Notes: generated from the sequence alone by a model not told the origin. A stretch of DNA of 64,000 bases from Taeniopygia guttata (GCF_048771995.1 NC_133025.1:6696001-6760000), one strand, 5' to 3'; shown: positions 41,301 through 51,629, counted from the first letter of the stretch. Program-made: numbers and translations.

Positions 41301-44300
41301 ACTGGGGGAGAGGACAAGCCATCACATCCCCACTCCTAACACTGCACTATATGAGAAAACTGCCCAAGCTCTATTCAGACAGCAGTTGGACTCTACGCCA
41401 TTGCAGCCATCAGAGGTCATATCCAGTACCATGTTCCTTTAATTGCACTGAAGCTTTCTCCAATTTTCAGCCTATATTTACACAAAGCTGTATCGTGCCC
41501 ATCTATGCTGGTGCAAAAAACACCATCTAGGTTCATCAGGTCTTTCTTGACATCTCATCCTTAATTTAGCTGTACGTCAAACAAAGTGGATTCTTCTGAT
41601 TTACTCACCCTAGCAGCTCTCCTCTTCTCAACAGCAGTTTTGAGTTAACCATGCTCAGCTGTGTAACAAAGGCATTTCCACATCCCATTCATCATAAAGC
41701 TTCTCTCATTTACAGACTACCACTAACATTTTACCTTCCCTAAACGTAATAGTTTCAATGCTGTATCATAGCATCCATTCCATACTAAAGGCTGCATCAC
41801 ACTGCGGTTTGCAACTGCTGATCTCATGGATCACTTACACTGGAGAACAAACTTGACTCTAAATCACCAGGTTGGAATAAACATCCTTCAGAGATAAATT
41901 TTGGCATAAAGCAGTGAAATCAAATGAAGCAGCGATTGCACCCTGACTGTACCTGATAAGGAAGAGCCTTGATAGGATTCACATTCTTAAAGGTTAAATT
42001 CTGACTGACTCTTGAAATAGGTGAACTTGGAGGCACTTAAATGCCAGAATACTTTCAGTCACAATGAAAAGCTGAACTTACTAAAAAGAAAAACCCAAAC
42101 AAATCTAAGGGCAACACAACCAAGACCAAAATCAAGATCAGTTGGTCTGACTCACAGCACAAATGTCAAAACACAGACTTCTGCACATTCTTAGAGCACC
42201 CTGGTTGATGCCTAATTCTTGCCAAAGATTTTCATGACTTAGAGTTGGAAGAAAAAGCATTTCAAGCAAACCTCTGGTGGAGCTCACTCCATCAGGTTTA
42301 TCAGACTTCACCAAAAGTGCTTAAAGAACATGATATCCAAACACAAAGCACAGCAGTGGCCTTTCCTTCTCTCTGGAAATGGGTATAGGGAATAAATACT
42401 TGCTGAAATGGTGAAAAGGTGAGAAGGGAATTTAAGGCAGCTCCCACCTCCCTTTTAACACATCCTCTTACTCTCTCCCATTTGCTGCTGACCTCTAAAA
42501 GAGGATGTGGCACTATGAATTTAGGAGACAAAGGCATTTTGCAAGCGGAGTAACTTCAGGTGCCAATTCCCACATTTCAATGCTACTTGCTGGCTCCAGG
42601 GGGCAACACACACAGCCTACAGAAACCTTAAATCACCCCACAAAAATGTTTAGGCTCCTGGAGCTGAAAAAGAGAGGTACACATCCCCAGATTTCTTGTT
42701 GCAAATGCATCTGCTTCCTCCAAAGCCCAAACAGAGGGTCCACAAGCTTGCTTTATACAGCTCAAAGAACTGGCCTCTCCTTCTTTGAATTTAGCCTGCC
42801 AAATCTGTGCCAAGAGGGGCTTTATCCAGGTGAGATCCTGGATGCAACTGGAAGGGGATAGAAGCAGGAAAGGAAGAAGAACTCTGCAGCTGAGGAGTTA
42901 TACAGGATAAAAAGCACGCAAGAGAGGTAAAGGTCCACTGATAGCCAGTCACTGATATGCTGTAATACATATCATGCTGCAGACTCTATATTACTTCTGT
43001 ATTTTCTTTACACATTTTTAAATGTTGATTTAATTTAATTTTGCCATGCCAGGATTAGCAGGCAAGCTCCAGAGGTGAAAGGACATTACATTAAGACAGC
43101 ACATTAATCCTCTATCCCACCCAAGGCAGAAGCAAAACCAAACAAATAGCAGCTTCCTGGAAATTGAATTTCTGTTATCCAGATGTCAAAGATGTAATAC
43201 CCCAATTACACAAACTATTGCCAGTGAAGCATGCCAGGGAATATGCAATGTAAATGGGGTGAGCACAGAGCTGCAAAACTGCAGAGTCAGCATCTGGCTC
43301 TCTGAGTGAGTGATAATTAGCACTGTGTGTAGACACTAATAAACATTTATGTCTGAAATTACAACTTTTAGCAGCGTTAATAAAGGATATATTGGCAATT
43401 CATAGAATAAAAGGGTCTTGAAAAGAACGTCATATTAAACAATGGCAGGCGCTTTCTGTGCTTGCACAGAGGTTTTTTCCTCCCTAATTGCAAATGGCCA
43501 CGCAATGTTGCTTGAAAATTAATCAACACAAGCACATACCTAAAAAAACTGGTTGTGTTTCTTTGGTCTCCCCATTAACATCATTGCTGTAGTCAGAGAT
43601 CTTATATATCTCATGATGGTAATCTGGAATGAAAAACGATAAAAAAAATTAGAATTCAAGTGATCTGGAAAAACTGAACACATTGCTACAGTTTTACTAC
43701 ACAATTTATCAATATATCTGCAGTTTATTTCATGTACATCAAATTAACCACAGAAAATGTGCTCTGTATCAGCACCTCCTAAAAAACCTTTGCTCACACT
43801 GGAGAGACTTGGCTCAAATATTTCACAGATTTTAGGGAACAGCTATGCCTGCCCTAAATTACTGTGTTCATTTTCACAGCAAATTATCCCACCAGATGCC
43901 AATTATCTGGCTTCTTGCTTTACAGAAGGAAAGCAGATTTATAATGAAAACTTTACCTTCCCAGACACCAAGGCAAACTTTCAAACTTCACCTCAGTAAG
44001 GAATCAGCAATGTACATCAGGGCTGTATTGCTCAGCTGGCCTGACCCATACTGATGTCACTGGCCTCCCAGTTCTGAAGAAAGGAGGATCAGTGACACCT
44101 TAAGATATTCACCTATAGAAATTAATGCCTCTGAAGAATTAGCATTGGCATATCATATACAGAGACGTTACAAGATATTAAAAAAATCACCACTGAGTTT
44201 CTATTTTAAATAAAATAATATTTTGCTGTGAAAATAATATTTCTGCTGTAACAGCAGGCAGGTGCTCACTAAAACCAGAGCTTTGTTTACACAGAGAGAA

Positions 44301-47300
44301 ATAGTAAGTCCAAGTAAAAAAAAAAAAGTATCTAAAGGCAGCTCTCCTGGATGCTATTTCTGACTCCGATACTGGCACATGCTCTGTCCTTCGGCAAATC
44401 GCTCAAGACTGAACAATATATTCAGTGTCTTGAAAGAGCCACCTCCCCACCTCACTCCTTCCATGCCCTCCCAGTTCCCAATGCTCTCAGCTACTCCCTC
44501 CTTAAACTGGTTTTATGTTTACTTGCCTCACAAAAAGCGAGGCAGAGATTAACTCATGAAAGGGACTTTGGGGGCATTCACTTAAAAGGTGGAACACAAG
44601 TGGAGGGCAGCATAAGCAGCTCCTTCCACAAGCAGCACACCTGCACCTCTGACCAAACAGCCACAGAACTGGAAAAGTCTCCTGGAAGTCACTTTTTTGT
44701 TACGTGCTGTTTATTTGTACAGCATGACTGTCAGAAAAGGCACAAGAGAAGGAACAACCCAGTATGTAAACTAAAATCAAGCCTAACACAGCAATTCTAT
44801 AGAATGAGAAGGGCCTGGAAAGAAAATGAGGGGAAAACAACTACACCACAGAACTGGAGAGGTCAGCGATCAGGTGCTACACAAAGGATTCCTCTGCTTC
44901 CCGAGCACGCCCAGCCAATGAAATGGGTAAAGGTGAAGTTTGAGATATGACATCGAGGAAGTAAAAGCTTCTTTTATGAGACTAAACTGGCAGGATTTAT
45001 GCTCCCTTCCATGATCACTAGCTGTCCTGTTGAGCTGAGGGTGTGATGAAGTGGCTTGGTGGGCACCTGATGGCCAGCTAGTCAGGGTCTACCTGCCACA
45101 CTCTGCACCTTCATCCTCTCAAGGACATTCCAGACCTGTGGAAGCAAGTATGTGGAAACTAGGACTTAAAGACTTACAGACTCATGGTCTTTAGATATAC
45201 AGACTACACAGTTTCTTCTCCAGCACTTTCCTGTATATCCAGCTGGTCACAATATTCCTCTGGTCTGCAGCTGCTGCCTTAAAGTCACCACATTTCACCC
45301 CAGAAGTGGCTGTGTTTTAGCACAGGAATTGATTTTTCTTTTGATTTGATCATTATTGATCATTGTGATAAGGTGCTCAAAGTTATTTTTGGGACAGAAT
45401 AAGCATGGTGCGTATGGGCACACATCAATAGCAGAGTGTCTTACTAACCAACTCATACAGCATAGCCTTTTCTTTTTGCTTTCCTTTTTGTGCCTTGGAT
45501 GTCACAGTCCAGGCACTGGGAAACTATCAATTTCACAACAGTAAACACTAAACTGTGACATTACGGAATAACTCCTGCAAGAGGCAAAGGCCAATTACAA
45601 GAGACAACTATTTATACATAATTATCTTTCTAGTAAACTGTGATAGAAAATAATATGAGAGTGCAGACTCATATACAAAACCTGATTTTTATCTCCTCCA
45701 TTCTCACAGTAAAAAGACAATTTTCTCTCTAGCATATGCTTTTAGTGTAGCTTTGTATTTGACTTTCTACATCCAAAAAGAGACCACACATAAATTATTA
45801 TTAATAATGTACCATCACAACTGGATTTACCTATTAAAATAAGGTTAACTAGACTGTCTCATACACCGAGGCATATCTAAACCTGTAAGAAGTGGCAACT
45901 GAGACAGGCAAAATAGTCACCTATTTCTGGCAAATACTCTTTTTACAGGCCCATTAGATTAGAAAGAAAAAAAGCAAAATTTCAGTTTTGTTTTTCCACA
46001 TTTTGCTTTCACCACCTCCATGCTCCAGCGCAGTCACGCACTAACTCTGTCTCCAAGTTGGGAGCATGTTCAGTACCAAAACCCCACAAACCAAACCTGT
46101 TCTCTGTAAAATTACACCCTTGATAAGTTTGCTTAATGGATACAGACCTCCAATGCATTTCAGACACGTCTGGCAAGGCCCTGCCCCTCTAGCTTTAACA
46201 GGGACCATGTGTGATGCCCCAGACCCCCCTACCACAATACAGCAGTCATTATTTACTATTCCCACTAAGTGAGTTTATTTCCATCTTTGAATTTCTTCAC
46301 TTCAAACGTAATTTTGCAGAGCACTTCTCAGACAGCAGCTCTTGACACTCGTGTGTGTGTCCCCCTTTTCACCAGTGTGACATTACACCCAAGCAGTCAC
46401 CTGCCTTGAACTTGGCATGCAGGACACACACAGCGTTTCATGGAGATATTCCCGTCCAATACTTGGGAACACAAAAGGAGAAACGATCTCGAATCAAATC
46501 CATCAGGGCAAAAACATCTCATCGGCCGGAGAAGGGATAAATCCCCAAGCAAAATAAATCCCTAGGGCTGGGAAGTCCACCTGTGAAAATGCCTACCAGC
46601 GGCTGTATCTTTTCCCCTCTTTAATTAAAGAAAACAACAACAAGAAGACTGAACACAGAGCTGTGCTTCTTGTCCGACATGAATTCAAATATTTCTCCCC
46701 TCACGATCCCTTTTAAAAGATCCTCTTTTCAAAAAGCAAACACACCCCGAGCGAACAAGTTACACGCCAGCGGCTCTCCCCTGCCCACGTACAATTAATT
46801 ACCTGCGTGGATTTTTAATAAAGCGATCTCGATTCAGCTTTTCTTGAAATACACGGATGTACACAGCCGAGGAGAGGAAAAAACCACCCCAAATACAATA
46901 AATCCACAAGAGTTGAATATCAAGAAGGTCTGTCGCTGCTCAAGTGTCATTATTTTTTGCTCTCTTCCCGTTTTTACCTTTTCTCCCCCCCGCCCAAGCA
47001 GGATTCACCACGAAACACGATCCAACTTTATTTTGTTGGAGCAAGGTTCTCTGCTCGAAAAAAAATAACACGTCCACCTGAGGTGGTGGTGGTTTTGCAA
47101 CAACACGTAACACATATGCAAAAATAATTAAAAAAAAAAAAAAAAAGAGGAAACGGGAAGGGGGTGAAAGAAATAAAATTAAAAAAAAAAAATAGGCGTG
47201 CAATGGTTTCGGGGAGTTGAGGCAGAGGATTGCGGAGTTCAATAACAGAGCCGGGAGGGAGCGGCGGCCCGGGGGCGCCGGCGTTTCATAACGCCCCGCT

Positions 47301-47426
47301 CCCCCCGGGGCAAAAGTCGGGGCTGCCCCCAGCCAGCGAACAAAGCCCGGCCGCCCCCGCCTTACCTTCGTTGACCAGTTTAAAGCTTTGGGATTTCCTG
47401 CTCCTCTTCCTCTGGGCGAACTCCAT
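2640..47426 (-). CDS. BEND7: BEN domain-containing protein 7 (gene-level span of coding exons)
   Basis: This is an eight-exon coding gene read on the minus strand; the spliced product is about 412 residues. BEND7 belongs to the BEN-domain family of nuclear DNA-binding and chromatin-associated factors; its specific targets are not known to me. Domains in order: basic N-terminus (RKRSRK, residues 6-11); conserved low-complexity middle region (about 22-149); Cys cluster CCTCNC at 162-167 followed by a leucine/methionine-rich helix (171-187); basic run RKRNKKRK at 212-219, a likely nuclear localisation signal; BEN domain at about 283-391. All introns have GT donors and AG acceptors, and phases agree at every junction. 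Identification rests on recognising the exon peptides as BEND7 orthologues. The start ATG lies in the CpG island with a purine-poor but G(+4) context (ACACCATGG). The C-terminal 19 residues depend on an inferred last exon. The neighbouring PRPF18 gene supports the synteny. Longer isoforms may exist in other species. Confidence 0.93.
5115..5340 (-). repeat. CR1 LINE fragment (left copy of duplicated block)
   Basis: Antisense CR1: TTTAGGTTGGAAAACATACT, then TGCCACATCT, CCACTTCCCTGGACAGCCTG and GGGGAAGAAATTTTTCCTAA. It stops abruptly at about 5340, where a SINE-like sequence begins. The same junction recurs near 58918. Confidence 0.85.
5341..5671. repeat. SINE-like ancient repeat plus flank, left copy
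   Basis: Contains AAGGCCCATTGCATGAGGCA followed by CTGTACAAACATAGTCAGAG. From memory this resembles an ancient amniote MIR/CORE-SINE-like repeat with a core near GCACTGTACAAACA. The family assignment is tentative. The same sequence recurs at about 58919-59235. Confidence 0.6.
8013..8061. repeat. Inverted repeat with two CACGTG motifs
   Basis: The perfect 10-bp arms AAAGCACGTG (8013-8022) and CACGTGCTTT (8052-8061) are separated by 29 bp. A perfect 12-bp palindrome, GTGTATATACAC (8041-8052), abuts the right arm. Each arm contains the E-box CACGTG. Confidence 0.85.
8437..8720 (-). repeat. CR1 LINE fragment
   Basis: Antisense CR1 with the hallmark start AATCACAGAATAGTTTGGGT and the later motifs GGGATGGGGCATCCAGCA and TTCTTCCTTATATCTAATCT. 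It decays after about 8720. Confidence 0.9.
11041..11136 (-). repeat. CR1 LINE fragment, short
   Basis: Antisense CR1 3' end of the subtype reading CAGCATATCCTGAGTTGGAA with CCCTGGCCCTGCACAGGACA. Confidence 0.85.
15552..15671 (-). CDS. BEND7: BEND7 coding exon 7, BEN domain end
   Basis: A 120-bp exon, phase 1-1, encoding residues 354-393 from VFTEKYCTANHVDKLPGPRD through to RRRLKRGS. It completes the BEN domain with its last helix, WVQILQDQIKLARRRLKRG. The acceptor follows TTTTTATTTCAG and the donor is TCAG|GTATGT. Reading through into the intron would add about ten residues before a stop, so intron retention would give a near-full-length protein with a different tail. Confidence 0.94.
16195..16212 (+). 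repeat. Poly(A) tract of 18
   Basis: Homopolymer in BEND7 intron 6, about 520 bp on the acceptor side of exon 7. No mobile element is recognisable beside it. Confidence 0.9.
17083..17968 (-). repeat. CR1 LINE fragment with reverse-transcriptase relic
   Basis: The longest CR1 copy here (about 890 bp, antisense). It carries the standard 3' end and then coding-region relics; a minus-strand open frame of about 108 codons (17428-17754) includes a CKVLHLHQGNPQYLYRL stretch typical of the CR1 reverse-transcriptase C-terminal region. Relative to other CR1 copies, about 65-70 bp are missing at 17269-17306, where a run of 38 A residues sits instead. Inactive. Confidence 0.92.
17269..17306 (+). repeat. 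Poly(A) tract of 38, inside CR1
   Basis: An uninterrupted A run in the middle of the antisense CR1 copy. It sits where CR1 normally has a short TAAAAAA run followed by about 65-70 bp that are missing here. Confidence 0.9.
19155..19625 (-). repeat. CR1 LINE fragment
   Basis: Antisense CR1 of another subtype: CAACTAGATCATAATGCTCT, CAGGGATGGAGGTCCTGCAG, CAACCACCCTTATGTTGAAA and CCATCAGGTAGTTGTCAACA. It is degraded towards its 5' end. Confidence 0.85.
20456..20681 (-). CDS. BEND7: BEND7 coding exon 6, BEN domain first part
   Basis: A 226-bp exon (phase 0 in, phase 1 out) encoding 75 codons, residues 279-353, from PEVQLAEGFDVFMPKSQLDS to VGAIK. It covers the N-terminal two thirds of the BEN domain, including the conserved LLFRKLVCAFFDDNTLANS helix and the basic PNGKRKRGLNDNRKG segment likely to contact DNA or act in nuclear import. 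The acceptor is TTTTGGTAG and the donor AAAAG|GTATGT. The frame is fully open, with no sign of decay. Confidence 0.95.
22143..22168. repeat. A/T-rich hairpin
   Basis: Perfect 11-bp arms TATAACTACAT and ATGTAGTTATA around the 4-base loop TTAT, within a longer A/T-rich run (22080-22190). Confidence 0.85.
22531..23090 (-). repeat. CR1 LINE fragment
   Basis: Antisense CR1, about 560 bp: ATAGAACCATAGAAAAGTTT, the GGGGAAGAAATTTTTCCCAA block, then GTGAGGTGAGGCCTCAGCAC. It belongs to the same subtype as the copies near 5115 and 58705, but extends past the point at which both of those break. Confidence 0.9.
25653..25918 (-). CDS. BEND7: BEND7 coding exon 5, basic nuclear-localisation-like run
   Basis: A 266-bp exon (phase 1 in, phase 0 out) giving residues 190-278. 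It starts VGTQNRQQPP, carries SRKRNKKRKLPLK (a probable nuclear localisation signal), then a Ser/Pro/Glu-rich linker and ends GFGIILESASSD just before the BEN domain. The donor is a near-consensus GAT|GTAAGT and the acceptor follows TTTCATTCAG. Its linker is the most divergent coding part compared with what I recall of the mammalian protein. Confidence 0.92.
25919..28374 (-). other. BEND7: BEND7 intron 4
   Basis: A 2.5-kb A/T-rich intron. The only recognisable item is a short CR1 fragment at 28243-28335, lying 40 bp from the exon 4 boundary. Confidence 0.8.
28243..28335 (-). repeat. CR1 LINE fragment, short
   Basis: Antisense CR1 3' end (ATCACAGAATCTCAGAACAG, then GGAAGGGTCTCCAAAGATCA), about 90 bp, close to BEND7 exon 4. 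Confidence 0.85.
28375..28497 (-). CDS. BEND7: BEND7 coding exon 4, Cys cluster and leucine-rich helix
   Basis: A 123-bp exon, phase 1-1, with 40 full codons (residues 150-189). It encodes a CCTCNC cluster directly followed by the helix QSTLQAILQELKTMRKLMQL, whose hydrophobic residues fall at heptad-like spacing. It could be a short coiled coil for self-association with a metal- or disulfide-binding cap; that is inference. The acceptor follows CACTCTCTTTCAG and the donor is GCAG|GTACAG. A CR1 remnant begins only about 40 bp past the donor side. Confidence 0.93.
28498..34227 (-). other. BEND7: BEND7 intron 3
   Basis: A 5.7-kb intron without recognised repeats or genes. It holds a 16-bp tandem duplication (29528-29561). 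Several short open frames show no family resemblance. Confidence 0.75.
29528..29561 (+). repeat. 16-bp tandem duplication
   Basis: ATTTAAATTGATGGCT occurs twice without spacing, followed by two bases of a third unit. Confidence 0.9.
34228..34527 (-). CDS. BEND7: BEND7 coding exon 3
   Basis: A 300-bp exon, phase 1-1, encoding 99 full codons (residues 50-148). It begins DESREIKKQITGMRRLLNDS, a charged, helix-prone segment, continues through TGRIYQRVGKEGEKLKEEPQ, and then becomes a Ser/Pro/Gln-rich and probably disordered stretch. The acceptor follows CTGTTTTCATTAG and the donor is AATG|GTATGA. The first half is the most conserved part of the middle region, from my memory of the mammalian protein. 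Confidence 0.93.
34958..34979 (+). repeat. Poly(A) tract of 22
   Basis: Homopolymer in BEND7 intron 2, with no recognisable element attached. Confidence 0.9.
37215..37248 (+). repeat. (TTTTG)n and T tract
   Basis: Four to five TTTTG units run into a T homopolymer. Confidence 0.9.
43540..43623 (-). CDS. BEND7: BEND7 coding exon 2
   Basis: An 84-bp exon in phase 1-1, encoding YHHEIYKISDYSNDVNGETK and then ETQPVFL, flanked by split Asp and Gly codons. The acceptor is preceded by TTTTTCATTCCAG and the donor is TTTAG|GTATGT. The length is a multiple of three, so skipping would keep the frame. The peptide is a conserved Tyr/Asp-rich segment of BEND7 with no known fold. Confidence 0.92.
   Translation of the reverse strand: MTIMRYIRSLTTAMMLMGRPKKHNQFF
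43624..47365 (-). other. BEND7: BEND7 intron 1
   Basis: A 3.7-kb intron. It contains a 199-codon open frame on the plus strand (44351-44950) without recognisable homology, probably chance, and an A-rich stretch (47130-47190) bordering the CpG island. Confidence 0.75.
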
Positions 47427-47960
47427 GGTGTGGGCAGGAAGGAGCGGGGCGGACACAGGACCGAGCTCCGTCCCTCCGATCAGCAATACACGCGGGGGTT
47501 GGGAGAGACGGCGGCTCCGGCGGCGAATAAAGGGATCCGGGACAAGTTGGCTCCGGTCTCCCCCCCGCTCCCGCCCCGAACTTTGAGGAAAAGCGGGGTG
47601 CGGCGGGGGGAGCCCCGCGGGGGCGATGCCGCCGCCTTCTCCCCCGCCGGCTGCGCGGCCGCGGCCCGGCGGCGAAGGGCGGCCCGCAATGGCTTCGCCG
47701 CCGGCGCCGGGACCCCGGTGCCACCTGCTGGGGGAAGGAAGGCGGCGGTTCCGCCGGCCGGGAGCCGCCGCCGCCACCCCGGGGCCGGCCCGCCGCCACT
47801 CGGCCCCGCCGCGGGTTGAGGGCGAGGGGCTGAGGGGCAGCGCCATTTTGTGTCCCCCGCCCGCCGCGCGCCTGGCACGCGGCACCGGCGCTGCCCGCGG
47901 GGACCGAGCCGGGGCAACTCCTCGTGGTTAGCAGGACCGGGCCGGGGCCGGCGGGGACGG
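47230..47960 (-). promoter_or_regulatory. BEND7: BEND7 CpG-island promoter and 5' UTR
   Basis: About 730 bp of very GC-rich, CpG-dense sequence in an otherwise A/T-rich region, spanning the BEND7 start codon and exon 1. There is no TATA box near the likely start, as expected for a CpG-island promoter. On the minus strand it contains CAAAATGGCGC (47840-47850), matching a YY1-type site, plus several GGGCGG-type GC boxes. Transcription probably begins a few hundred bases upstream of the ATG; the exact start cannot be read from sequence. Long open frames here on both strands reflect base composition. Confidence 0.8.
47366..47426 (-). CDS. BEND7: BEND7 coding exon 1
   Basis: Encodes 20 residues starting MEFAQRKRSRKSQSFKLVNE plus the first base of a split Asp codon (phase 1). 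The donor reads GAAG|GTAAGG on the minus strand. The peptide is highly basic and Ser-rich, and I recognise it as the BEND7 N-terminus. The exon sits inside a strong CpG island. No upstream in-frame methionine with better support was seen. Confidence 0.92.
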
Positions 47961-48331
47961 GGTTCAAGTTGGCGTGCGGAAGTGGGTAAACCTGAGGAAC
48001 TGATGGCAACACCTGTTTGTTGCCGTGTTTTACGGGGATTATCGCAGCGATGTGTCCGCTGGTGTCGTGGACCGAGGCCTGGAGAAGAGCGGCGAGCCGC
48101 CGGCTGGGCTGAGCTCTGCCGAACCTGGATCGCCTTAGCCAGAGGGAGAGAGGCTCGGCTCTCCAGAGCAGCGAGATTTAGGGCGTCTGGCAACCCTCCC
48201 GACGGTCACCGTGAGGTCACTGCAGCCATACGGCTGGCCCAAACACAGCTGAAATTAGTGCTTTGATTTATTTACCACTTGACGCCTTCAGCCACACTTC
48301 CAGTTCCAGTTCGCGCACTGAGGGTGGAGTG

Positions 48332-48364
48332 TTTTTGTTTTTGTTTTGTTTTGTTTTTTTTTTT
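48332..48364 (+). repeat. (TTTTG)n and T tract
   Basis: Imperfect TTTTTG/TTTTG units followed by a T run, just upstream of BEND7 beyond its CpG island. Confidence 0.9.
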
Positions 48365-51300
48365 ACAGCTAAGAGTGCTTTTGCCTGTTGCCTGTAGAGA
48401 AAGAACCCAGGCGTTTACAGTTATGACTACTGATAACTGCAAACACAGCTCCGATCATCATATTGTGTTTTACATGTAGTCAGACTGTGTTGTGACAAGG
48501 AGAAGACTATGTGATACTTGCATACGCCTACTTGAACAGATGCAAAATGCAGATCTTGCCTTGGTCTCCTCAGAGCACCCAGGAGAATCCCGTTAGCTCC
48601 AGTAATATTGACTGACCCTATCACTAGGTATAATGACATAAAATGAGCAGGAGGGAAGCAAATTGAATACTAACAGTAGTGATTTGTATCCTAACTGTGT
48701 GCATGCACATAGTCAGACCTGAATTCTTCGGTGCAAGGTGCCATCCAGACACTACACAGAGGATATACCTAGTTCTGAAAAGAAAAATTGGGAAATAGCC
48801 TTAATGGTGAAGCAATATCAGAAAATATGCCTAATGGTAAAATTTATTATATGCTGGAAAATTAAATTCACTAGGGAGGTTATGGAAACCTCACAGATTG
48901 GGTAGGGGTGTAATTTTCTATTAAATTGCTAAGTGGAAAATCCCAGAGGCAATCAATATGCTACTTTTGGAATTTTCCTAAACTTCTCTGTAAGACTTTA
49001 TGAAAGGAAACTGGGCTAGCGTACTATTTAAAATCCTGCATTACATATTTTTGAGAGGATGCTGAAGCAGCAAAGGTAGATGGATGTCATATGCTGTTTG
49101 CTGGATTTTGTGGGTCCAATTAATCTCTGGTACAGTGCAATGAAGTTGGGTCTGAAACGCAGCAGCAGTGTGCTTAAAATTTTTGTACAAAAAGAGTATT
49201 TTCACTTTTTTTTTTCTCCCCTCCCCAGACAGTCTGCTGATTACTGTCTGCTAACTAACTTTATTTACAGGACTTATATGCTGAAACTGTTACATTTGAC
49301 TCTCATCCTTCCTGGGACAATAGGAGAATTTTTATAAAGCATAAGGCCCTCATTTACAGTTCAGCTCACATGATGAGCTTTATCCTGCATTTGCCAAAGG
49401 AATGTGCTACAAAAATATTTTCTGTTTTCCTCTGTTACTCAATTTTGTGAAACATTTTGGGATATAATTTACAAAAATGTGATGGCAGTGTTTTATAAGC
49501 TGCTCTCTTACTGGTTTTAGTTCTTCCTTCCCTGTGCTGATATTTTGCTTAAAGGGACACTCGTGGCATTTCAGTCTGGGCAATGCAGAGTTCCAAGAGT
49601 TGGCACATCCCCTTTTCCACTGATATTTCTCATTTTCCTTTATGTGAGTTAGAGAGATCTATCCTTTTCATGCAGAATAAAGCTGATCCTGCAAGCTGGC
49701 CTAATTGTGGTCGCTCAGATAAATAAATCTTGCAGCTTTCATTTCTGAAAGTATGAGCTAGTGTGGATACTGCAGCCCCAGTCCTGCCATCTCATCTGCA
49801 TAAAAGTGAATTAGAAACTAGGACAAGGTGACTTTAGGTCAAAGTCTTGTAGTTATCCATACAACACTTAGGAGGATCCGGTAGCTGGAAGCAGCTTTGT
49901 CCTACACTGCTGGTGCTTCTTAGCTGGGACTTAGAAAAAACCACTCAAACTCAAAGGCTCCCATGTACAGGGAGCTGTGAGTCTGTTGTTGGGCATTTTG
50001 GGGTGGGCATCCTAAAACTGGACTGGGATCATCTGGCTCGTTTGTCACAGGCCACCATTGCATTATTCCAGCTGGAGAAATGTAGAGATGAAAGTCCTCT
50101 TTATCCCATTAGAATGGCTGCCTTGTGTCACCCTAGATAGTCGCTGGCTGCATTGCTGTGGCAGCCAAGTGACTTAGGATAAAGTGCACACTGGCTCTGG
50201 GGAGCAGACAGCTTTTAATTTAATCTTTTATTTCAGTTTCTGTCTCAGTATCATGCTATTATTACATATTAAGAACCCATAGGTCTTTTTGGTGAAAATG
50301 TGAAAAATCTGAGCATTTTGTATCTATTCATGAATGGTTTCAAAGTGTTTCCTCAAACCATTAACTGAGTAATGTGTTTTTCAAAATGCTGTTAAATTAG
50401 CCGGCTAAATAAGGACTTTGTCTTGCAACATGTCTCGAGTCAGTATGATCATCCCTGATTATTTCTTAGTTAACGTTTTATTATGCTTCAAGTTACTTTC
50501 AAAATATCCCCTCCCCATTCTAACTGGTGGTAATTTTTCCAACAATTTTCTGGTGTGTAGAAATACTTTTTCATTTCAGATCATGAGCTAACTGATTAAA
50601 TATAATTAATCTGATCTAGTAATATTTCAGTATTAACAGCAGCAGTGCTCTTCACATAGGACGTCCCAGACTTTTTGTTTCCAGGTGTGCCCAGTTCATG
50701 ATAACATTTTATTATTCAGAAGTAGGATGGTATAGGACAAAGATGACTAAAGAGTCCTAGAGCTGAGGAGAATTAAATAAGTGTACTAAGCGGAACCACT
50801 TCAGCGTTTCAGTTGGAAAAATGACAGTGGAGAAAGTCTCATAAACTCAGTGATTCGATCTGAGGCTTAAAGTCTAATGTCAAGGAATTCATGTGAGGCC
50901 ATGTGAAGTGGGATGAGGCTGCTGACTGTCATATTAATAGCACCATGATTACCACTCATCTTGGAGCCTGATGAGGTTCCGTGTGGTATCAGAAGCAGGA
51001 GAAGGGTGAAGAGGTAAATTGGAGACCAGGAGCTGTGCAGGTGACAGGTTAATAGGTGAGCTGTTTTGGTTAGTTATGTGTAATGAATGGCACTGAGGAT
51101 TTTATAAACTGTAGTAGTGTTTCCAGTGGTGGTTTTGAGGTCATATGACATATGTAGGCAGTACTTAGCCCCCAAGCTGACAATAGGCCACATTGTGCTC
51201 TGCTGTCTCACTACAAACCTTCCCTTTCAGCAGGCTCTCAGGCTGGCATATGCAAGGACTGGGTCATTAGAGAGGAAGGTGTCTGGATGTCCTGAAGAAT

Positions 51301-51629
51301 TCTGAAGTCAGGAGTGCAGTTTAACTTGTTTTCTAATCCTCCTTAATTTTTTTGTGACCATTTGAGTCACAGTACTTGACATTTCATGTCTCTGTCCTTA
51401 CTCTTTTTCTTTTGGAACACAATGTTGAAATACCTTCTTGTCCATCCTGCTGCTTGTTAATCTTTCTCATATAAATTTTAAAGAAAAAATTACAGGACAG
51501 ACCAATGTTTTCATCTGTTTGCCAGCTCAGGGAGACCAAAACATTCCGGAACTGTTTCAACAATAAGGAATATAACTGAATCTATGTACAAAGTGTTCTT
51601 TGTGTGTGCAGTCACAAAGCCTCTGAATA

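Larger units (their letters stand above)
34528..43539 (-). other. BEND7: BEND7 intron 2
   Basis: A 9-kb A/T-rich intron with simple repeats: (AAAT)n near 34621, A22 at 34958-34979 and (TTTTG)n near 37215-37248. I saw no mobile element that I could name and no exon. Confidence 0.75.

Noticed and set aside
47286-48266. Several long overlapping open frames (up to about 237 codons) on both strands in the CpG island
   Set aside because: High GC lowers stop-codon density. The frames overlap on both strands, are rich in Ala, Pro, Arg and Gly, and one merely extends the BEND7 frame upstream. Composition explains them.
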